Source of the DNA: an uncultured Colwellia sp.
Lineage (GTDB): Bacteria; Pseudomonadota; Gammaproteobacteria; Enterobacterales; Alteromonadaceae
DNA length: 64,000 nucleotides
Direction of reading: 5' to 3'
Assembly: GCA_913063325.1 (NCBI GenBank)
Contig: CAJXYE010000005.1
Coordinates: forward strand, 1-64,000
Positions within the stretch are counted from its first letter, which is position 1. Each line of letters starts with the position of its first letter. Below the pieces are notes generated by a model. That model saw only the letters and a list, made by a program, of their open reading frames with translations, had not been told where the DNA came from and made no database searches. Shown piece after piece: positions 36,545 to 46,670 of this stretch. A program made the translations under genes and the position numbers.

Positions 36545-38404
36545 TTAATCGACTAAGCCATCAAGTAATGCACGGTTACGAACTGCACCTTTATCGGCAC
36601 TTGTTGCTAACATTGCATAATTTTTTAATGCATAACTGATAGGGCGAACTCGATCAGCAGGTTTCCATGCGTTTTTACCTTTGGCTATCATCGCAGCACG
36701 ACGAGTCTCAAGTACTTCTTTAGATACTTGTAAGGTAATTTCACGTGTCGGGATATCAATATGAATGATATCGCCTTGTTCAACTAGGGCAATTGTTCCG
36801 CCGTCAGCGGCTTCAGGAGATACATGCCCAATTGATAAACCTGAAGTACCACCAGAGAAACGACCATCAGTTAATAAAGCACAAGCTTTACCTAAGCCCA
36901 TAGATTTTAAATAAGTGGTTGGATAAAGCATTTCTTGCATGCCAGGTCCACCTTTAGGACCTTCGTAACGAATAACGACTACTTCACCAGCAACAACTTT
37001 TTTGTCAAGAATGGCAGAAACTGCTTCGTCTTGGCTTTCAAATATGTGTGCAGGGCCTGTGAATACTAGGTTATCGTCCTCTACACCCGCCGTTTTAACA
37101 ACACAGCCATCAGGTGCAATATTACCTGCAAGTACAGCTAAACCACCTTCTAATGAGAATGCATTTTCAAGACTACGGATACAACCATTGGCACGGTCAT
37201 CGTCTAAGGTATCCCAACGACAATCTTGGCTAAATGCCTTGGTAGTACGAATACCTGCTGGGCCAGCACGGTAGAATTTTTTAACATCTTCATCATCTGT
37301 TAACGTAATGTCATATTTAGCGATAACATCTGCTAACGTGGTACCTAAAACATTCGGCACATCAGTATGTAATAAACCAGCACGATCTAATTCACCTAAA
37401 ATACTAATAACACCACCAGCGCGATGCACATCTTCCATGTGGTACTCAGGTGTGGATGGCGCAACTTTACATAGCTGTGGTACGCGGCGAGATAATTCAT
37501 CCATGTCTGCCATGGTGTAATCAATTTCAGCTTCTTGTGCTGTAGCCAATAAATGCAAGATAGTGTTGGTTGAACCACCCATAGCAATATCTAAACACAT
37601 AGCATTGTGTAAAGCCTCTTTACAGGCAATATTACGCGGTAACGCAGATTCATCGTTATCTTGGTAATAACGCTTAGTTAACTTGACAATTTCTTTACCA
37701 GCATCTAAAAATAATTTCTCTCTATCGGCATGCGTAGCCAACATTGAACCGTTACCAGGTAATGCTAAACCTAGCGCTTCAGCTAAACAGTTCATTGAAT
37801 TTGCCGTGAACATACCAGAACATGATCCACAGGTTGGACAGGCAGAACGTTCGATTTTATCACTGTCTTCATCACTTACTGTTGGATCGGCACCTTTAAT
37901 CATGGCATCAACTAAATCGAGTTTGATAATTTGGTCAGAAAGTTTAGTTTTACCGGCTTCCATTGGACCACCAGAAACAAAAATTACCGGGATGTTTAAG
38001 CGCATTGCTGCCATCATCATGCCAGGAGTGATTTTGTCACAGTTTGATATACAAACCATGGCATCGGCACAATGGGCATTAACCATATATTCAACTGAGT
38101 CAGCAATTAAATCACGAGAAGGCAGACTATAAAGCATGCCTGAGTGACCCATTGCAATGCCGTCATCAACAGCAATAGTATTGAATTCTTTAGCAACACC
38201 GCCAGCTTTTTCAATTGCACCGGCAACTAATTGACCCATGTCTTTTAAGTGCACATGACCAGGTACAAATTGCGTGAAAGAGTTAACTACCGCAATAATA
38301 GGTTTTCCAAAATCACCATCTGTCATGCCTGTTGCGCGCCATAAAGCACGAGCACCGGCCATATTACGGCCTTGAGTAGAAGTTGCAGATCTTAATTTAG
38401 GCAT
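36545..38404 (-). CDS. ilvD: Dihydroxy-acid dehydratase
   Basis: Fe-S dehydratase of valine and isoleucine synthesis, 619 aa, usual size. Cluster and active-site cysteines are visible in [19 protein letters not shown] and [17 protein letters not shown], with [18 protein letters not shown] upstream and the C-terminal [23 protein letters not shown]. Middle gene of ilvGMEDA; preceded by a 247-base spacer that holds a hairpin and a structured repeat. Confidence 0.97.
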   Translation of the reverse strand: MPKLRSATSTQGRNMAGARALWRATGMTDGDFGKPIIAVVNSFTQFVPGHVHLKDMGQLVAGAIEKAGGVAKEFNTIAVDDGIAMGHSGMLYSLPSRDLIADSVEYMVNAHCADAMVCISNCDKITPGMMMAAMRLNIPVIFVSGGPMEAGKTKLSDQIIKLDLVDAMIKGADPTVSDEDSDKIERSACPTCGSCSGMFTANSMNCLAEALGLALPGNGSMLATHADREKLFLDAGKEIVKLTKRYYQDNDESALPRNIACKEALHNAMCLDIAMGGSTNTILHLLATAQEAEIDYTMADMDELSRRVPQLCKVAPSTPEYHMEDVHRAGGVISILGELDRAGLLHTDVPNVLGTTLADVIAKYDITLTDDEDVKKFYRAGPAGIRTTKAFSQDCRWDTLDDDRANGCIRSLENAFSLEGGLAVLAGNIAPDGCVVKTAGVEDDNLVFTGPAHIFESQDEAVSAILDKKVVAGEVVVIRYEGPKGGPGMQEMLYPTTYLKSMGLGKACALLTDGRFSGGTSGLSIGHVSPEAADGGTIALVEQGDIIHIDIPTREITLQVSKEVLETRRAAMIAKGKNAWKPADRVRPISYALKNYAMLATSADKGAVRNRALLDGLVD

Positions 38405-38450
38405 GATTTTAATTCCAATTAATGATTTTATTGATTATTTTTAAATTTTT

Positions 38451-38499
38451 ATTTTGAAAGTTCACTTTATGATTACAGAGTGAAATGAACTTTTAAAAT
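38451..38499. other. Hairpin in the ilvE-ilvD spacer
   Basis: A 14-bp inverted repeat with one mismatch (ATTTTGAAAGTTCA and TGAACTTTTAAAAT), 47 bases before the ilvD start in the message. There is no GC-rich core or proper terminator layout, so a role in mRNA processing is more likely than termination. Confidence 0.4.
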
Positions 38500-38548
38500 G
38501 AGCATTCTTCTTTCTAATGCTTGAACATGTGACTGCTTTACTCAAAGT

Positions 38549-38628
38549 CAGTTGATGCTGTAACAAAGAGGAAACACGGAGCTTATGAATATAAGTGAGT
38601 ATTTCCGATGCCGCTACAGTATCAACTG
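38549..38628. repeat. Structured intergenic repeat, copy 2
   Basis: An 80-base element starting 24 bases beyond the ilvE stop. The outer stem is CAGTTGATGCTGTA with TACAGTATCAACTG (one G-T), the second stem GGAAA/TTTCC, and the terminal stem CTTAT/ATAAG with loop GAAT. The unpaired blocks ACAAAG/GATGCCG and CACGGA/TGAGTA are the same as in the copy at 297-378, while stems differ by paired changes. Same orientation and same distance to the upstream stop codon as copy 1. Confidence 0.75.
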
Positions 38629-38651
38629 GCCAAGAGTTAAATAGTTACTAA

Positions 38652-39578
38652 CTACTTAACAGGGTCTAACCAACCTTCTGGCACTTCAGTCGTACCATTG
38701 AAGATGCCGAAGAAAGCCTCTTGTAGTGCTTTAGTAATTGGTCCACGAGAACCAGTACCAACAGGTAAACCGTCTACAGATTTAACCGGTACAACTTCAG
38801 TGGCTGTGCCACACATAAAGAATTCATCGCAAAGATATAAAGCTTCACGAGCAATCGCTTCTTCACGTACTTCATAACCTAGTTGTTTAGCTAAGTAGAA
38901 TACCGCATCCCGAGTTAAGCCTTGTAAAATAGAGGCTGTTCCAGGAGGTGTATAAATAATATTGTTACGTACTAAAAATAAGTTTTGACCTGCGCCTTCA
39001 CTTACCATGTTATTTACATCAAGTGCTACACCTTCAGCATAACCATGACGAGCAGCTTCTGTTGAAATAAGCTGTGAAGACAAGTAGTTACCACCTGCTT
39101 TTGCAGCAGTAGGCATAGTGTTTGGTGCTAAACGGTTCCAGCTAGAAACACCTACCTCAACACCATTCTCAACAGCGTCAGCGCCTAAGTATGCTTCCCA
39201 GCTAAATGCGGCAATCATAAGGTCTGCTTTAGCATCAATTGGTGGACGAAGTCCCATACCAATATCACCTAAAAAGGCTAATGGACGAAGGTATGCTGAT
39301 TTTAAATCGTTTTTCACAACAGCATCTTTACAGGCTTGAACAACTTCTTCTTGCGTGTATGGGATATTCATACGGTAAATTTTTGCTGAATCGAATAAAC
39401 GCTTGATATGCTCTTCTAAACGGAAGATACAGGTGCCTTTATGTGTTTCATAAGCACGAATTCCTTCAAAAACTGATGAACCGTAATGAAGAGCATGACT
39501 CATTACATGTACAGTAGCGTTTTGCCACGGCATGATTTCACCGTTAAACCAAATATGTTCTGCATTTACTTTAGCCAT
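38652..39578 (-). CDS. ilvE: Branched-chain amino acid aminotransferase
   Basis: Class IV PLP aminotransferase, 308 aa, performing the last step for isoleucine, valine and leucine. It starts AEHIWFNGEIMPWQNATVHVMSHALHYGSSVFEGIRAYET. Residues SSWNRLAPNTMPTAAKAGGNYLSSQLI contain the PLP lysine, and MVSEGAGQNLFLVRNN with FMCGTATEVVPVKSVDG is the family signature. Lies between ilvM and ilvD. Confidence 0.97.
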   Translation of the reverse strand: MAKVNAEHIWFNGEIMPWQNATVHVMSHALHYGSSVFEGIRAYETHKGTCIFRLEEHIKRLFDSAKIYRMNIPYTQEEVVQACKDAVVKNDLKSAYLRPLAFLGDIGMGLRPPIDAKADLMIAAFSWEAYLGADAVENGVEVGVSSWNRLAPNTMPTAAKAGGNYLSSQLISTEAARHGYAEGVALDVNNMVSEGAGQNLFLVRNNIIYTPPGTASILQGLTRDAVFYLAKQLGYEVREEAIAREALYLCDEFFMCGTATEVVPVKSVDGLPVGTGSRGPITKALQEAFFGIFNGTTEVPEGWLDPVK

Positions 39579-39713
39579 TTTCTTTTCCTAATTTTTGTTG
39601 CTCTTATCTAACTAAAAGCCCCGAACTCTATGTCAGAGCCTGTGTAGTTAATACAGAGCGAATTTTTATTATATTGCGATTACTTTTTTAAGAGTAATAA
39701 TATTGCTTGTTGT

Positions 39714-40001
39714 TTAAGCGCTGTATTGCTTAATTTGCACTTCACTATTGTCTACTTTGACACCCTTGATGTCGATCAATTTGTTGATTTGATCGACAAG
39801 CAAAGAAATAGGACGCTCACTACTAACAGACATAGTGATTGTGGCAACATTATTGCCAGTATTAACCTCGGCATTCATACCGTTGATTAAAAAACCACGA
39901 TAACGAGTGACTTGTAAGATTCGCTCTAACACCACTTGTTTATCATCAGCCATTATAATTAATTGATATTTATTCAGCGTTACAGGATTCATCTTAAACA
40001 C
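39714..40001 (-). CDS. ilvM: Acetolactate synthase II, small regulatory subunit
   Basis: A 95-aa single-ACT-domain protein ([34 protein letters not shown]). It pairs with IlvG and its start overlaps the ilvG stop by eight bases, showing translational coupling. Length and position match IlvM of other gammaproteobacteria. Confidence 0.93.
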   Translation of the reverse strand: MFKMNPVTLNKYQLIIMADDKQVVLERILQVTRYRGFLINGMNAEVNTGNNVATITMSVSSERPISLLVDQINKLIDIKGVKVDNSEVQIKQYSA

Positions 40002-41658
40002 CCTCCATCATTTTATCGTTTGCTGTATTTGGCGGAACTAACGGCCAAACATTTTCAGTAGCATCAATTTTTACTTGTAATAAATACGGACCATCATGAT
40101 CTAACATTTCTTTAATAGCAGCATCTACTTCACTCTTTTTAGTGATTAACTTGGCTTTTATGTCAAATGCTGTTGCTAACATGACAAAATCAGGGTTATC
40201 TGATAAATCGGTTTCGCTTAATCGACCATCAAAAAATAGGTCTTGCCATTGGCGAACCATACCTAGTTTAGCGTTATCAATTAGCACAACTTTTACTGGA
40301 ATTTGGTAACGTTTAATAGTCGCTAATTCTTGTACATTCATCATGATTGAACCATCACCTGAGACAGCAATAACGGTATCATGGGGACGTGAAATTTGTG
40401 CGCCAATAGCTGCTGGTAGACCGAAGCCCATGGTACCCATACCGCCACTTGTTAAGAAATTACTTGGGTCATCAAAGCTCATATGTTGTGCAGACCACAT
40501 TTGATGTTGACCAACATCTGTAGTTACACAGGTATTATTTGGCATCAAATCGCTAACCGTTTTTAATACCGCTGGAGCAAAAATGTTTTCGCCTGGATGA
40601 TCATATCGCCAAGCAAAATCAGTACTCATTTGTTGTAATTTTTTCTGCCAATCTGTTATGTCTAAATCAGTGGTTAACAGAGGTAAATTACCTTTTAAAT
40701 CACCTAAAATTGCAGCATCAGCTTCGCGACGTTTATTAATTTCAGCGGTATCTATATCAAAATGAATAACTTTAGCATGTGGTGCAAATTCATCTAGCTT
40801 GCCAGTCACTCGGTCATCAAAACGAGCGCCAACAACGACTAATAAATCACACTCTTGAACAGCAATATTTGCTGTTTTTGTGCCGTGCATACCCAACATA
40901 CCAAGGTAGTTTTCATTGTCCGGATTAATTGCGCCTAAACCTTTTAATGTTGAAACACTCGGCATACCTGTTTTTTCGGCAAAATCTCGTACTTCTTCAA
41001 CAGCATTCGCCATACCAACACCACCACCTACGTACAAAATAGGTTGTTTGGCATGAGTCAGTAAATCAAGCGCTTTACTGATATCTGCAAGAGGTAATTT
41101 TACTTTGTTTTTTAAATGAGACAGTTTATCTAGACGTTGCGTGACTTCCGCTAACTGTATATCTTTTGGAATATCAACAAGTACTGGTCCATGACGACCT
41201 TCTAAAGCAATTTCAAAGGCTTGGTGTAATACTTTTTCAAGCTCATTAATATCAGTTACTTGGAAAGAATGCTTAGTACAAGCAAGTGATAAACCAAAAA
41301 TATCAATTTCTTGGAAAGCATCACTACCCATTGCAGCAGTTGGCACTTGCCCAGTGATTGCAACAACAGGAATTGAATCTGCTAGTGCATCGGCAAGACC
41401 GGTAATCAAGTTTGTTGCCCCTGGCCCAGAGGTCGCTAAACAGACACCAACAGTGCCAGCAGCGCGAGCATATCCTACAGCAGAAAATGCTGCCCCTTGC
41501 TCGTGACGGCATAGATAGTGTTTTACGTCGCTGTCATATAAAGCGTCATAAATTGGCATTATTGCGCCACCGGGGTAGCCAAAAACGTGCTGTACACCGT
41601 GGTCTTGTAGTACTTCAAATAATAATGCGCCGCCAGTTAGCGTTTTACTCTCGGTCAT
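39994..41658 (-). CDS. ilvG: Acetolactate synthase II, large subunit
   Basis: Thiamine-diphosphate enzyme of 554 aa making acetolactate and acetohydroxybutyrate. The N-terminal glutamate that activates ThDP is in [19 protein letters not shown]. The central FAD-type domain includes [20 protein letters not shown]. The ThDP motif runs from [29 protein letters not shown]. The frame is intact, unlike the frameshifted ilvG of E. coli K-12. First structural gene behind the leader peptide and attenuator. Confidence 0.97.
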   Translation of the reverse strand: MTESKTLTGGALLFEVLQDHGVQHVFGYPGGAIMPIYDALYDSDVKHYLCRHEQGAAFSAVGYARAAGTVGVCLATSGPGATNLITGLADALADSIPVVAITGQVPTAAMGSDAFQEIDIFGLSLACTKHSFQVTDINELEKVLHQAFEIALEGRHGPVLVDIPKDIQLAEVTQRLDKLSHLKNKVKLPLADISKALDLLTHAKQPILYVGGGVGMANAVEEVRDFAEKTGMPSVSTLKGLGAINPDNENYLGMLGMHGTKTANIAVQECDLLVVVGARFDDRVTGKLDEFAPHAKVIHFDIDTAEINKRREADAAILGDLKGNLPLLTTDLDITDWQKKLQQMSTDFAWRYDHPGENIFAPAVLKTVSDLMPNNTCVTTDVGQHQMWSAQHMSFDDPSNFLTSGGMGTMGFGLPAAIGAQISRPHDTVIAVSGDGSIMMNVQELATIKRYQIPVKVVLIDNAKLGMVRQWQDLFFDGRLSETDLSDNPDFVMLATAFDIKAKLITKKSEVDAAIKEMLDHDGPYLLQVKIDATENVWPLVPPNTANDKMMEGV

Positions 41659-41753
41659 GATGATTCCAATTGTTATCTTGTTAATGTCTATGTTTTCAGT
41701 GTTTTTATCTTTTTCTTAAACAAATGAAAAATTAATAAAAACGGCTAAAAAGA

Positions 41754-41783
41754 AAACCCTCGGTTCTTACGAAGCGAGGGTTT
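41754..41783 (-). terminator. ilv attenuator terminator
   Basis: Stem AAACCCTCG/CGAGGGTTT (9 bp, further inner pairing TTC/GAA) followed on the minus strand by TCTTTTT. It lies between the leader peptide gene and ilvG. The 5' arm of this terminator in the message (read from 41784 down, CAAACCCTCG) is also complementary to CGAGGGTTTTG at the end of the leader gene (41816-41826), giving a mutually exclusive antiterminator, as in the classical ilvGMEDA attenuator. Confidence 0.9.
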
Positions 41784-41811
41784 GTTATTTGGTGAATGCT
41801 TTTTCTTTAGC

Positions 41812-41886
41812 TCAACAAAACCCTCGAGATGATTTAATAATCACCACGACGAGAAGGTTAATAATAATTGAGTTAGATTTATGCAT
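41812..41886 (-). CDS. ilvL: ilv operon leader peptide
   Basis: A 24-codon frame starting at ATG 41886 and ending at TGA 41812. The core reads SIIINLLVVVIIK, i.e. five Ile, two Leu and three Val in twelve residues, the composition expected for a peptide whose translation senses charged branched-chain tRNAs. It ends inside the strand that forms the antiterminator, 28 bases before the terminator stem. Ribosome site AAAGAGAT is modest. Recognised from structure and composition, not by similarity search. Confidence 0.9.
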   Translation of the reverse strand: MHKSNSIIINLLVVVIIKSSRGFC

Positions 41887-41962
41887 TTTATCTCTTTGCT
41901 TGTTTATTTTTGCGTAGTCTGATTATTGTTTTTTTTATGTTCAGAGTCGCTTTCTTATTAAA

Positions 41963-41992
41963 TTAGTACCATAGCTCTAATCCTATGTGCAA
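41963..41992 (-). promoter_or_regulatory. Likely ilvL-ilvGMEDA promoter
   Basis: On the minus strand TTGCAC (41992-41987) and TACTAA (41968-41963) are 18 bases apart, a fair sigma70 match, about 77 bases upstream of the leader ATG. Confidence 0.5.
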
Positions 41993-42099
41993 GTTTTTTT
42001 GTTATAGTTTTTTTGTGTAAAAAATGATAATCGGTAATAAACCTATCTTATTAAAATTGAACTACACTGAAAAAAGGGAACAAATAAAATGGAATTTTT

Positions 42100-43062
42100 A
42101 TGTCACTTTCTTGTGTGTACAGTCGAGCTAGAATTGGTCTTGAATCCCCCCTCGTTAGCGTTGAAGTTCACCTTGCCAATGGCTTACCCGCATTCAATAT
42201 TGTCGGTTTACCAGAAGCGTCAGTAAAAGAATCCAAGGATAGGGTACGTAGCGCAATAATCAATTGTGGTTATGAGTTTCCGGCTAAACGAATTACCGTT
42301 AATCTGGCACCAGCTGATTTACCTAAGGAAGGCGGCCGCTTTGATTTACCTATTGCGGTGGGAATTCTCGCCGCGTCTGAACAACTGCCTCCCGTTGATT
42401 TGAGCCAATATGAATTTGCAGGAGAGCTAGCTCTTTCCGGTGAACTACGAGCCATTGTTGGAGAAATACCTGTTGCCATGGCAAGTAGCCAAAGCAAGCG
42501 GACTTTAATTATTCCCATTCAAAATACCGAACAGGCTAGCTGGGTAAAACAAGCGAAAATTCATGCTATCAGTCACTTAACGCAATTATTCCCTCATTTT
42601 GCTGGGCAACAGGTTCTACCCTTAGTTACTGAACAAATTATGGCAGAAGAGTTGACTGAGTCAGAACAATCGTTAGATATGAGCGATGTTATGGGGCAAC
42701 CCTTGGCTAAGCGAGCTTTGGAAATTGCTGCCAGTGGTGGTCATAACTTACTTTTTATCGGCCCACCGGGGACGGGAAAAACTATGTTAGCTAGCCGCTT
42801 AGCGGGTATTTTACCGCCTATGACAGAGGACGAGGCATTACAAGTAGCAGCTATTCAATCAATTAGTCATCAAGGCATTACACGTAAATCTTGGTTTACT
42901 CGGCCTTTTCGAGCCCCGCACCATACTGCATCCTCGGCTGCTTTGGTGGGTGGTGGCAGCCAGCCCAAGCCTGGTGAAATCACGTTGGCGCACAACGGTG
43001 TATTGTTTTTAGATGAATTACCTGAGTTTGAACGAAAAGTCTTTCAGGAGGGTACAGTTTGA
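42100..43062 (+). pseudogene. yifB: yifB/comM (Mg-chelatase-like AAA+ helicase), 3' part lost
   Basis: The first ~314 codons are intact YifB/Com[52 protein letters not shown], the ATPase start [63 protein letters not shown], and the Walker B segment [17 protein letters not shown]. Homology stops at about 43041; the frame runs six more codons into a TGA. Normal YifB has about 500 residues, so the sensor region and C-terminal domain are missing. ComM is a branch-migration helicase needed for efficient chromosomal transformation; this copy should be inactive. The cut is the left junction of the mobile region. Confidence 0.92.
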
Positions 43063-43072
43063 AATGTGAAAT
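43056..43072 (+). repeat. Left terminal inverted repeat
   Basis: Sequence AGTTTGAAATGTGAAAT, beginning about 15 bases after yifB homology ends. Its reverse complement differs at one base from 50149-50165. A further partial copy (ACATTTCA) follows at about 43081, so the left end carries nested recombinase-site-like repeats. Confidence 0.75.
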
Positions 43073-43134
43073 ATGAATGTACATTTCAGATGAAGATGCT
43101 ATTATAACCACATGGATTGAATTACAGGTTATGT

Positions 43135-44388
43135 ATGTTGATGAAAAAGGTGATCCTTCGAAATTTTAATCATGAATCTCGCACTATTGAACAACTCGAT
43201 GTGTTTGTCCATGATGACGACTCTCTTATTCTCATTCCTAGTCTTTATTGCCTATTTTTACTATATCACCTGAGTCATTATAAGCAAATTGATATAAAAC
43301 TAAAAAATGGGACAAATCAAACGCAACTCGTAAAAGCAGATATTAGCGAAGGGACCGCAGAGCAATATATATCGCATTTAGATCGCTTCTTACGTTATTT
43401 ACATAAAAGCGATCAGGAAAATCCTGATCGAAACTGGTTGATGCTAAATCATAATTTACCAGCAGACATTATTAATCATTACATTAATGATATTTTTATC
43501 GAGCAAGAAAAAAGTAGCAGCACTGCGGCAGCGATGTGTGTTTCTGCGCTTACTTCTTATTACAACTATCTTCTCAAAGTAAATTTAACCAAATCATATA
43601 GATCGCTTAGCATCTGGGCAGGTAATAAAACGATTGCACAAAAAAATACGAAACGACGCGAAGGTGTTAAATACTTACCACAGAGCACGAGAAATGCATT
43701 GCTTCGACAGTGTACTAATTTACGAGACAAAATAATTCTGCGTTGCGGGGCAGAGCTTGGCACGCGAACAAAAGAAGTTCCGGGTTTTTATTTAAAGGAC
43801 TTTGAATATGGACAAAAAACGCGCAAAGGCTTGCTCACCTTATTTGACGAAATGGATGACAACCCCGATAAAACCGTATTTGAATACTATTTACCGGGTA
43901 TAAATTCCAAAGGAAAGCCGGGGAAAGGTGGTATGTCCCGTAAGCTGTACATTGAAGCGGAACTGCTTCAAGCAATGCAAGAATACTATCAGCAAGAACG
44001 TCCAAATTCTGAGCATAATACCTTCTTCTTAAAAGTGGATAAACGAGGTTATGGCGAGCCGATCCCTAATAATCAAGCCTCTAGCATCTTTAAAAAAATG
44101 AAAGATAAGTTGTTGCTGATGCAAGAGCAAGATAATTCGCTTACTTATAAAATTCACGAAGACCATGTTTTTCACATCATGCGCCATAGTTTCGGCACTG
44201 ATAAGTTTTATCAGATCGCCAACGATGTCGGATGTGCAATAGATGCAATAACGGCAAGTAGCACAGTGATGATCCAGATAGCGGAACTCTTGGGGCATTC
44301 ATTAGAAGGTAAAGATAAAGGCTTTAAAGTAACGCGGAGCTACATACGTAGCACAAGAGAGAAAATGACCATGGAGGGACAGAAGTAA
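43135..44388 (+). CDS. Tyrosine recombinase (first of the quartet)
   Basis: A 417-aa site-specific recombinase. The N-terminal SAM-like core-binding region is at about 60-160 (EGTAEQYISHLDRFLRYLHKSD). The catalytic domain is complete: R211 in ELGTRTKEVPGF, a Lys in the GMSRKLYIE beta hairpin, H347 and R350 in FHIMRHSFGT, H388 in ELLGHSLEG, and the nucleophile Y403 in KVTRSYIR. Start set at ATG 43135 (AGG six bases upstream), not the TTG at 43117. Its stop overlaps the next start (TAATG). Comparable to TnpA of Tn554 and the GmtY-type recombinase of Gamma-Mobile-Trio islands; exact family not verified. Confidence 0.88.
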   Translation: MLMKKVILRNFNHESRTIEQLDVFVHDDDSLILIPSLYCLFLLYHLSHYKQIDIKLKNGTNQTQLVKADISEGTAEQYISHLDRFLRYLHKSDQENPDRNWLMLNHNLPADIINHYINDIFIEQEKSSSTAAAMCVSALTSYYNYLLKVNLTKSYRSLSIWAGNKTIAQKNTKRREGVKYLPQSTRNALLRQCTNLRDKIILRCGAELGTRTKEVPGFYLKDFEYGQKTRKGLLTLFDEMDDNPDKTVFEYYLPGINSKGKPGKGGMSRKLYIEAELLQAMQEYYQQERPNSEHNTFFLKVDKRGYGEPIPNNQASSIFKKMKDKLLLMQEQDNSLTYKIHEDHVFHIMRHSFGTDKFYQIANDVGCAIDAITASSTVMIQIAELLGHSLEGKDKGFKVTRSYIRSTREKMTMEGQK

Positions 44389-46655
44389 TGAACGATGATA
44401 CATTAAGCACAGAGGATGCCGTAATGGATGATATGTTAGCTGAAGAGCAGCAATTGCAAGCGAGCTTCTTACGCTCTAGACCCGTTACCGCTATTGCCCT
44501 CACCCCGATCCGTATTATTCTGCCCGAGGGACCCGGCATTCGTCAATCAGATAATGTATTTGAGTGTAGCAACGAACATGTCGATGCCAAATTGCTGTTT
44601 AGTTGCTTGGCCGTTGCATTACATGATGTCCATACCCATCCAAAACTGTATGCGCCCTCAAAATTGAGAGGTATCTCACTGGCGGTACAGGAGTTTATTC
44701 CTTGGTTAAATACCCACATCATTAACAGCAGGAACCGTGCGACTATCGTTAAGGATTTTGAGACATTTAGGGTGAATGAGTGCAAGGTTCAACCGCAAAG
44801 CTCATTAGCCGCACACTTACTCGATGCTCTTAGGGTTGGCTTGGCGGTTAAGGGGTTCAAGGATAAACGCTCTCAATTAGAAGTGGCCTATCTCCGCAAC
44901 ATAATCGATAAGACCAAGCTCTCTAAAAAATCAGTTGCTAAGCAAACCACGCTGACAAACTATTTTGGCCAGATACAGTGGGTTCGCGAGCATATGGATA
45001 GTGAATTATTCAATCGTGTTGCCAGCCCGAAAGCACTCATGTCCTCCTTTTCTATTACCGTTGCGACCTTAATGCTCGAAGCGCAACGACTGCTCGATGA
45101 ATTAGAATCATATTGTATCAATCATCAGATAACAACGGACATGTTTACCATTGAGCGCACCAATAAAAAAGAAAGTGATCATAAAAGAGCATTATTGCGG
45201 CACTTAGTTAATATTTTCTGTAAAGACTACAATGATGATTCATCAGATTTCATTAAAGTCATGTTGTTTGATATCTCTAGCCCTTACGCTTATGAAGAGA
45301 ATTTAAGGCGCTTGAAAAATGGAAAGCAGATAGCCAAAGACGCTTTTCGTAAGCAATACAATACCGTCAACCAAGATGTTGGCTTATTTAGTTACGACAC
45401 CGTATTGGATGTAGTGAAACGTGCCGAGCAAAAGCAACTGGGGGCAACTGATATTCCCCCAATGCCAGTTAGCTCGTTGGAGCAAATGTGTTTCATTTGG
45501 CTGATGGCGTGGCAAGCGGTGCAACCCACCGATATTGCTAAGCTTAAAAATAGCGACTTTCGTTTCATGGAACGCAACGATAAATCAATAACGCATGTGG
45601 GTTGCGAATACTACAAAAGCCGCGCCCATGACTACAAAGAAACGTCTTTGTTAGCGGTTAGCGATGTTGAGGGGAAAGCGGTCTTACGCTATACACAACG
45701 AAAAATGTTAGCTAATGGTGACAGCACCGCACTGGTGAGTCTGTCAAACCTATGCAACATACAAATATGTGGATCTACTACTTTTATTAAGCAAGTGTTC
45801 GGTTTGGCGACCTTCCCGGTTATTCACACTAAAATCCTGCTCGAACTGGGCAAGCGTGAAGCTACCTCGGTATTGCTCGACAGCATAACCACTATGATGT
45901 CGCACGGCATAACATGCAGTTTTTGGAAAACATGCACAGAGTCAGAGGACCTCTCTGTAGAAGCATTTCGCGCTCAGGTTAACAACCCCCTTCCCCTTGG
46001 CTGGTTTGGCCTTGAAGCCATTAAAAACTCGGCTGTTCACTCGCGTTCGGATAAATATAGGATTGGTCATCTGGTCAATTATAATTCACACACGAATGAA
46101 ACCCAGCGGGATAGTTACAATACTGCCGAGAATGAAGAATGGCTCGATAACTGTGGCCGGGTGACCCGTTCGGTGATGCATGATTTAAGCATCAATGTAT
46201 TAAGCCCTTCAAGTGACTTGGTCTTCAACGGTGATTTTACCCAAGCATTGGAAGTCATTAATGATAAAAAAAATGATGTGTTGTCACGGTTAAAGCTAGT
46301 TACAGACACTACGGGTAAAGCGAATGAATTGGGCATGATAGACAAGCATGTACCCGTCGAAGATGATCTCCCCGATACCCTTTATTTACTTGATACGCCC
46401 GAAACCTATGTGCAGATGCAGCATTACCTTGACCAAGCGCTAAAGCACTACCAGCAAATACTCAAAAGTAATCCGGTATTTCTGGAGTACACTGTATTAC
46501 CGACCTGTGAGTGGATCGAGGTGGTGTTCAATGCGTCTAATCTCAAACAAACGAATGAAAAAGGATTCAGTCAAAAAACCGTTGAAGCGGGGCTGGTACT
46601 GTACAAGGAATATCAAGCCTATTTACTCCCCTTGTTTACTGCCCAATTGAGTTAA
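44388..46655 (+). CDS. Large tyrosine-recombinase-like protein with degraded catalytic residues (second of the quartet)
   Basis: A 755-aa protein. Residues 360-600 follow the tyrosine recombinase catalytic fold, but key residues are altered. The box I region reads WQAVQPTDIAKLKNSDF with Gln where Arg is expected. The HxxR region reads GLEAIKNSAVHS with Lys for Arg and no His. The last motif, NYNSHTNETQRDSYNTAE, keeps a His (about 568) and a Tyr (about 577). It may be a structural partner in a synaptic complex rather than an active strand-exchanger. The N-terminal 350 residues are not recognised. Translationally coupled to both neighbours. Confidence 0.7.
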   Translation: MNDDTLSTEDAVMDDMLAEEQQLQASFLRSRPVTAIALTPIRIILPEGPGIRQSDNVFECSNEHVDAKLLFSCLAVALHDVHTHPKLYAPSKLRGISLAVQEFIPWLNTHIINSRNRATIVKDFETFRVNECKVQPQSSLAAHLLDALRVGLAVKGFKDKRSQLEVAYLRNIIDKTKLSKKSVAKQTTLTNYFGQIQWVREHMDSELFNRVASPKALMSSFSITVATLMLEAQRLLDELESYCINHQITTDMFTIERTNKKESDHKRALLRHLVNIFCKDYNDDSSDFIKVMLFDISSPYAYEENLRRLKNGKQIAKDAFRKQYNTVNQDVGLFSYDTVLDVVKRAEQKQLGATDIPPMPVSSLEQMCFIWLMAWQAVQPTDIAKLKNSDFRFMERNDKSITHVGCEYYKSRAHDYKETSLLAVSDVEGKAVLRYTQRKMLANGDSTALVSLSNLCNIQICGSTTFIKQVFGLATFPVIHTKILLELGKREATSVLLDSITTMMSHGITCSFWKTCTESEDLSVEAFRAQVNNPLPLGWFGLEAIKNSAVHSRSDKYRIGHLVNYNSHTNETQRDSYNTAENEEWLDNCGRVTRSVMHDLSINVLSPSSDLVFNGDFTQALEVINDKKNDVLSRLKLVTDTTGKANELGMIDKHVPVEDDLPDTLYLLDTPETYVQMQHYLDQALKHYQQILKSNPVFLEYTVLPTCEWIEVVFNASNLKQTNEKGFSQKTVEAGLVLYKEYQAYLLPLFTAQLS

Positions 46656-46670
46656 AAAAAGGATAGCGAT

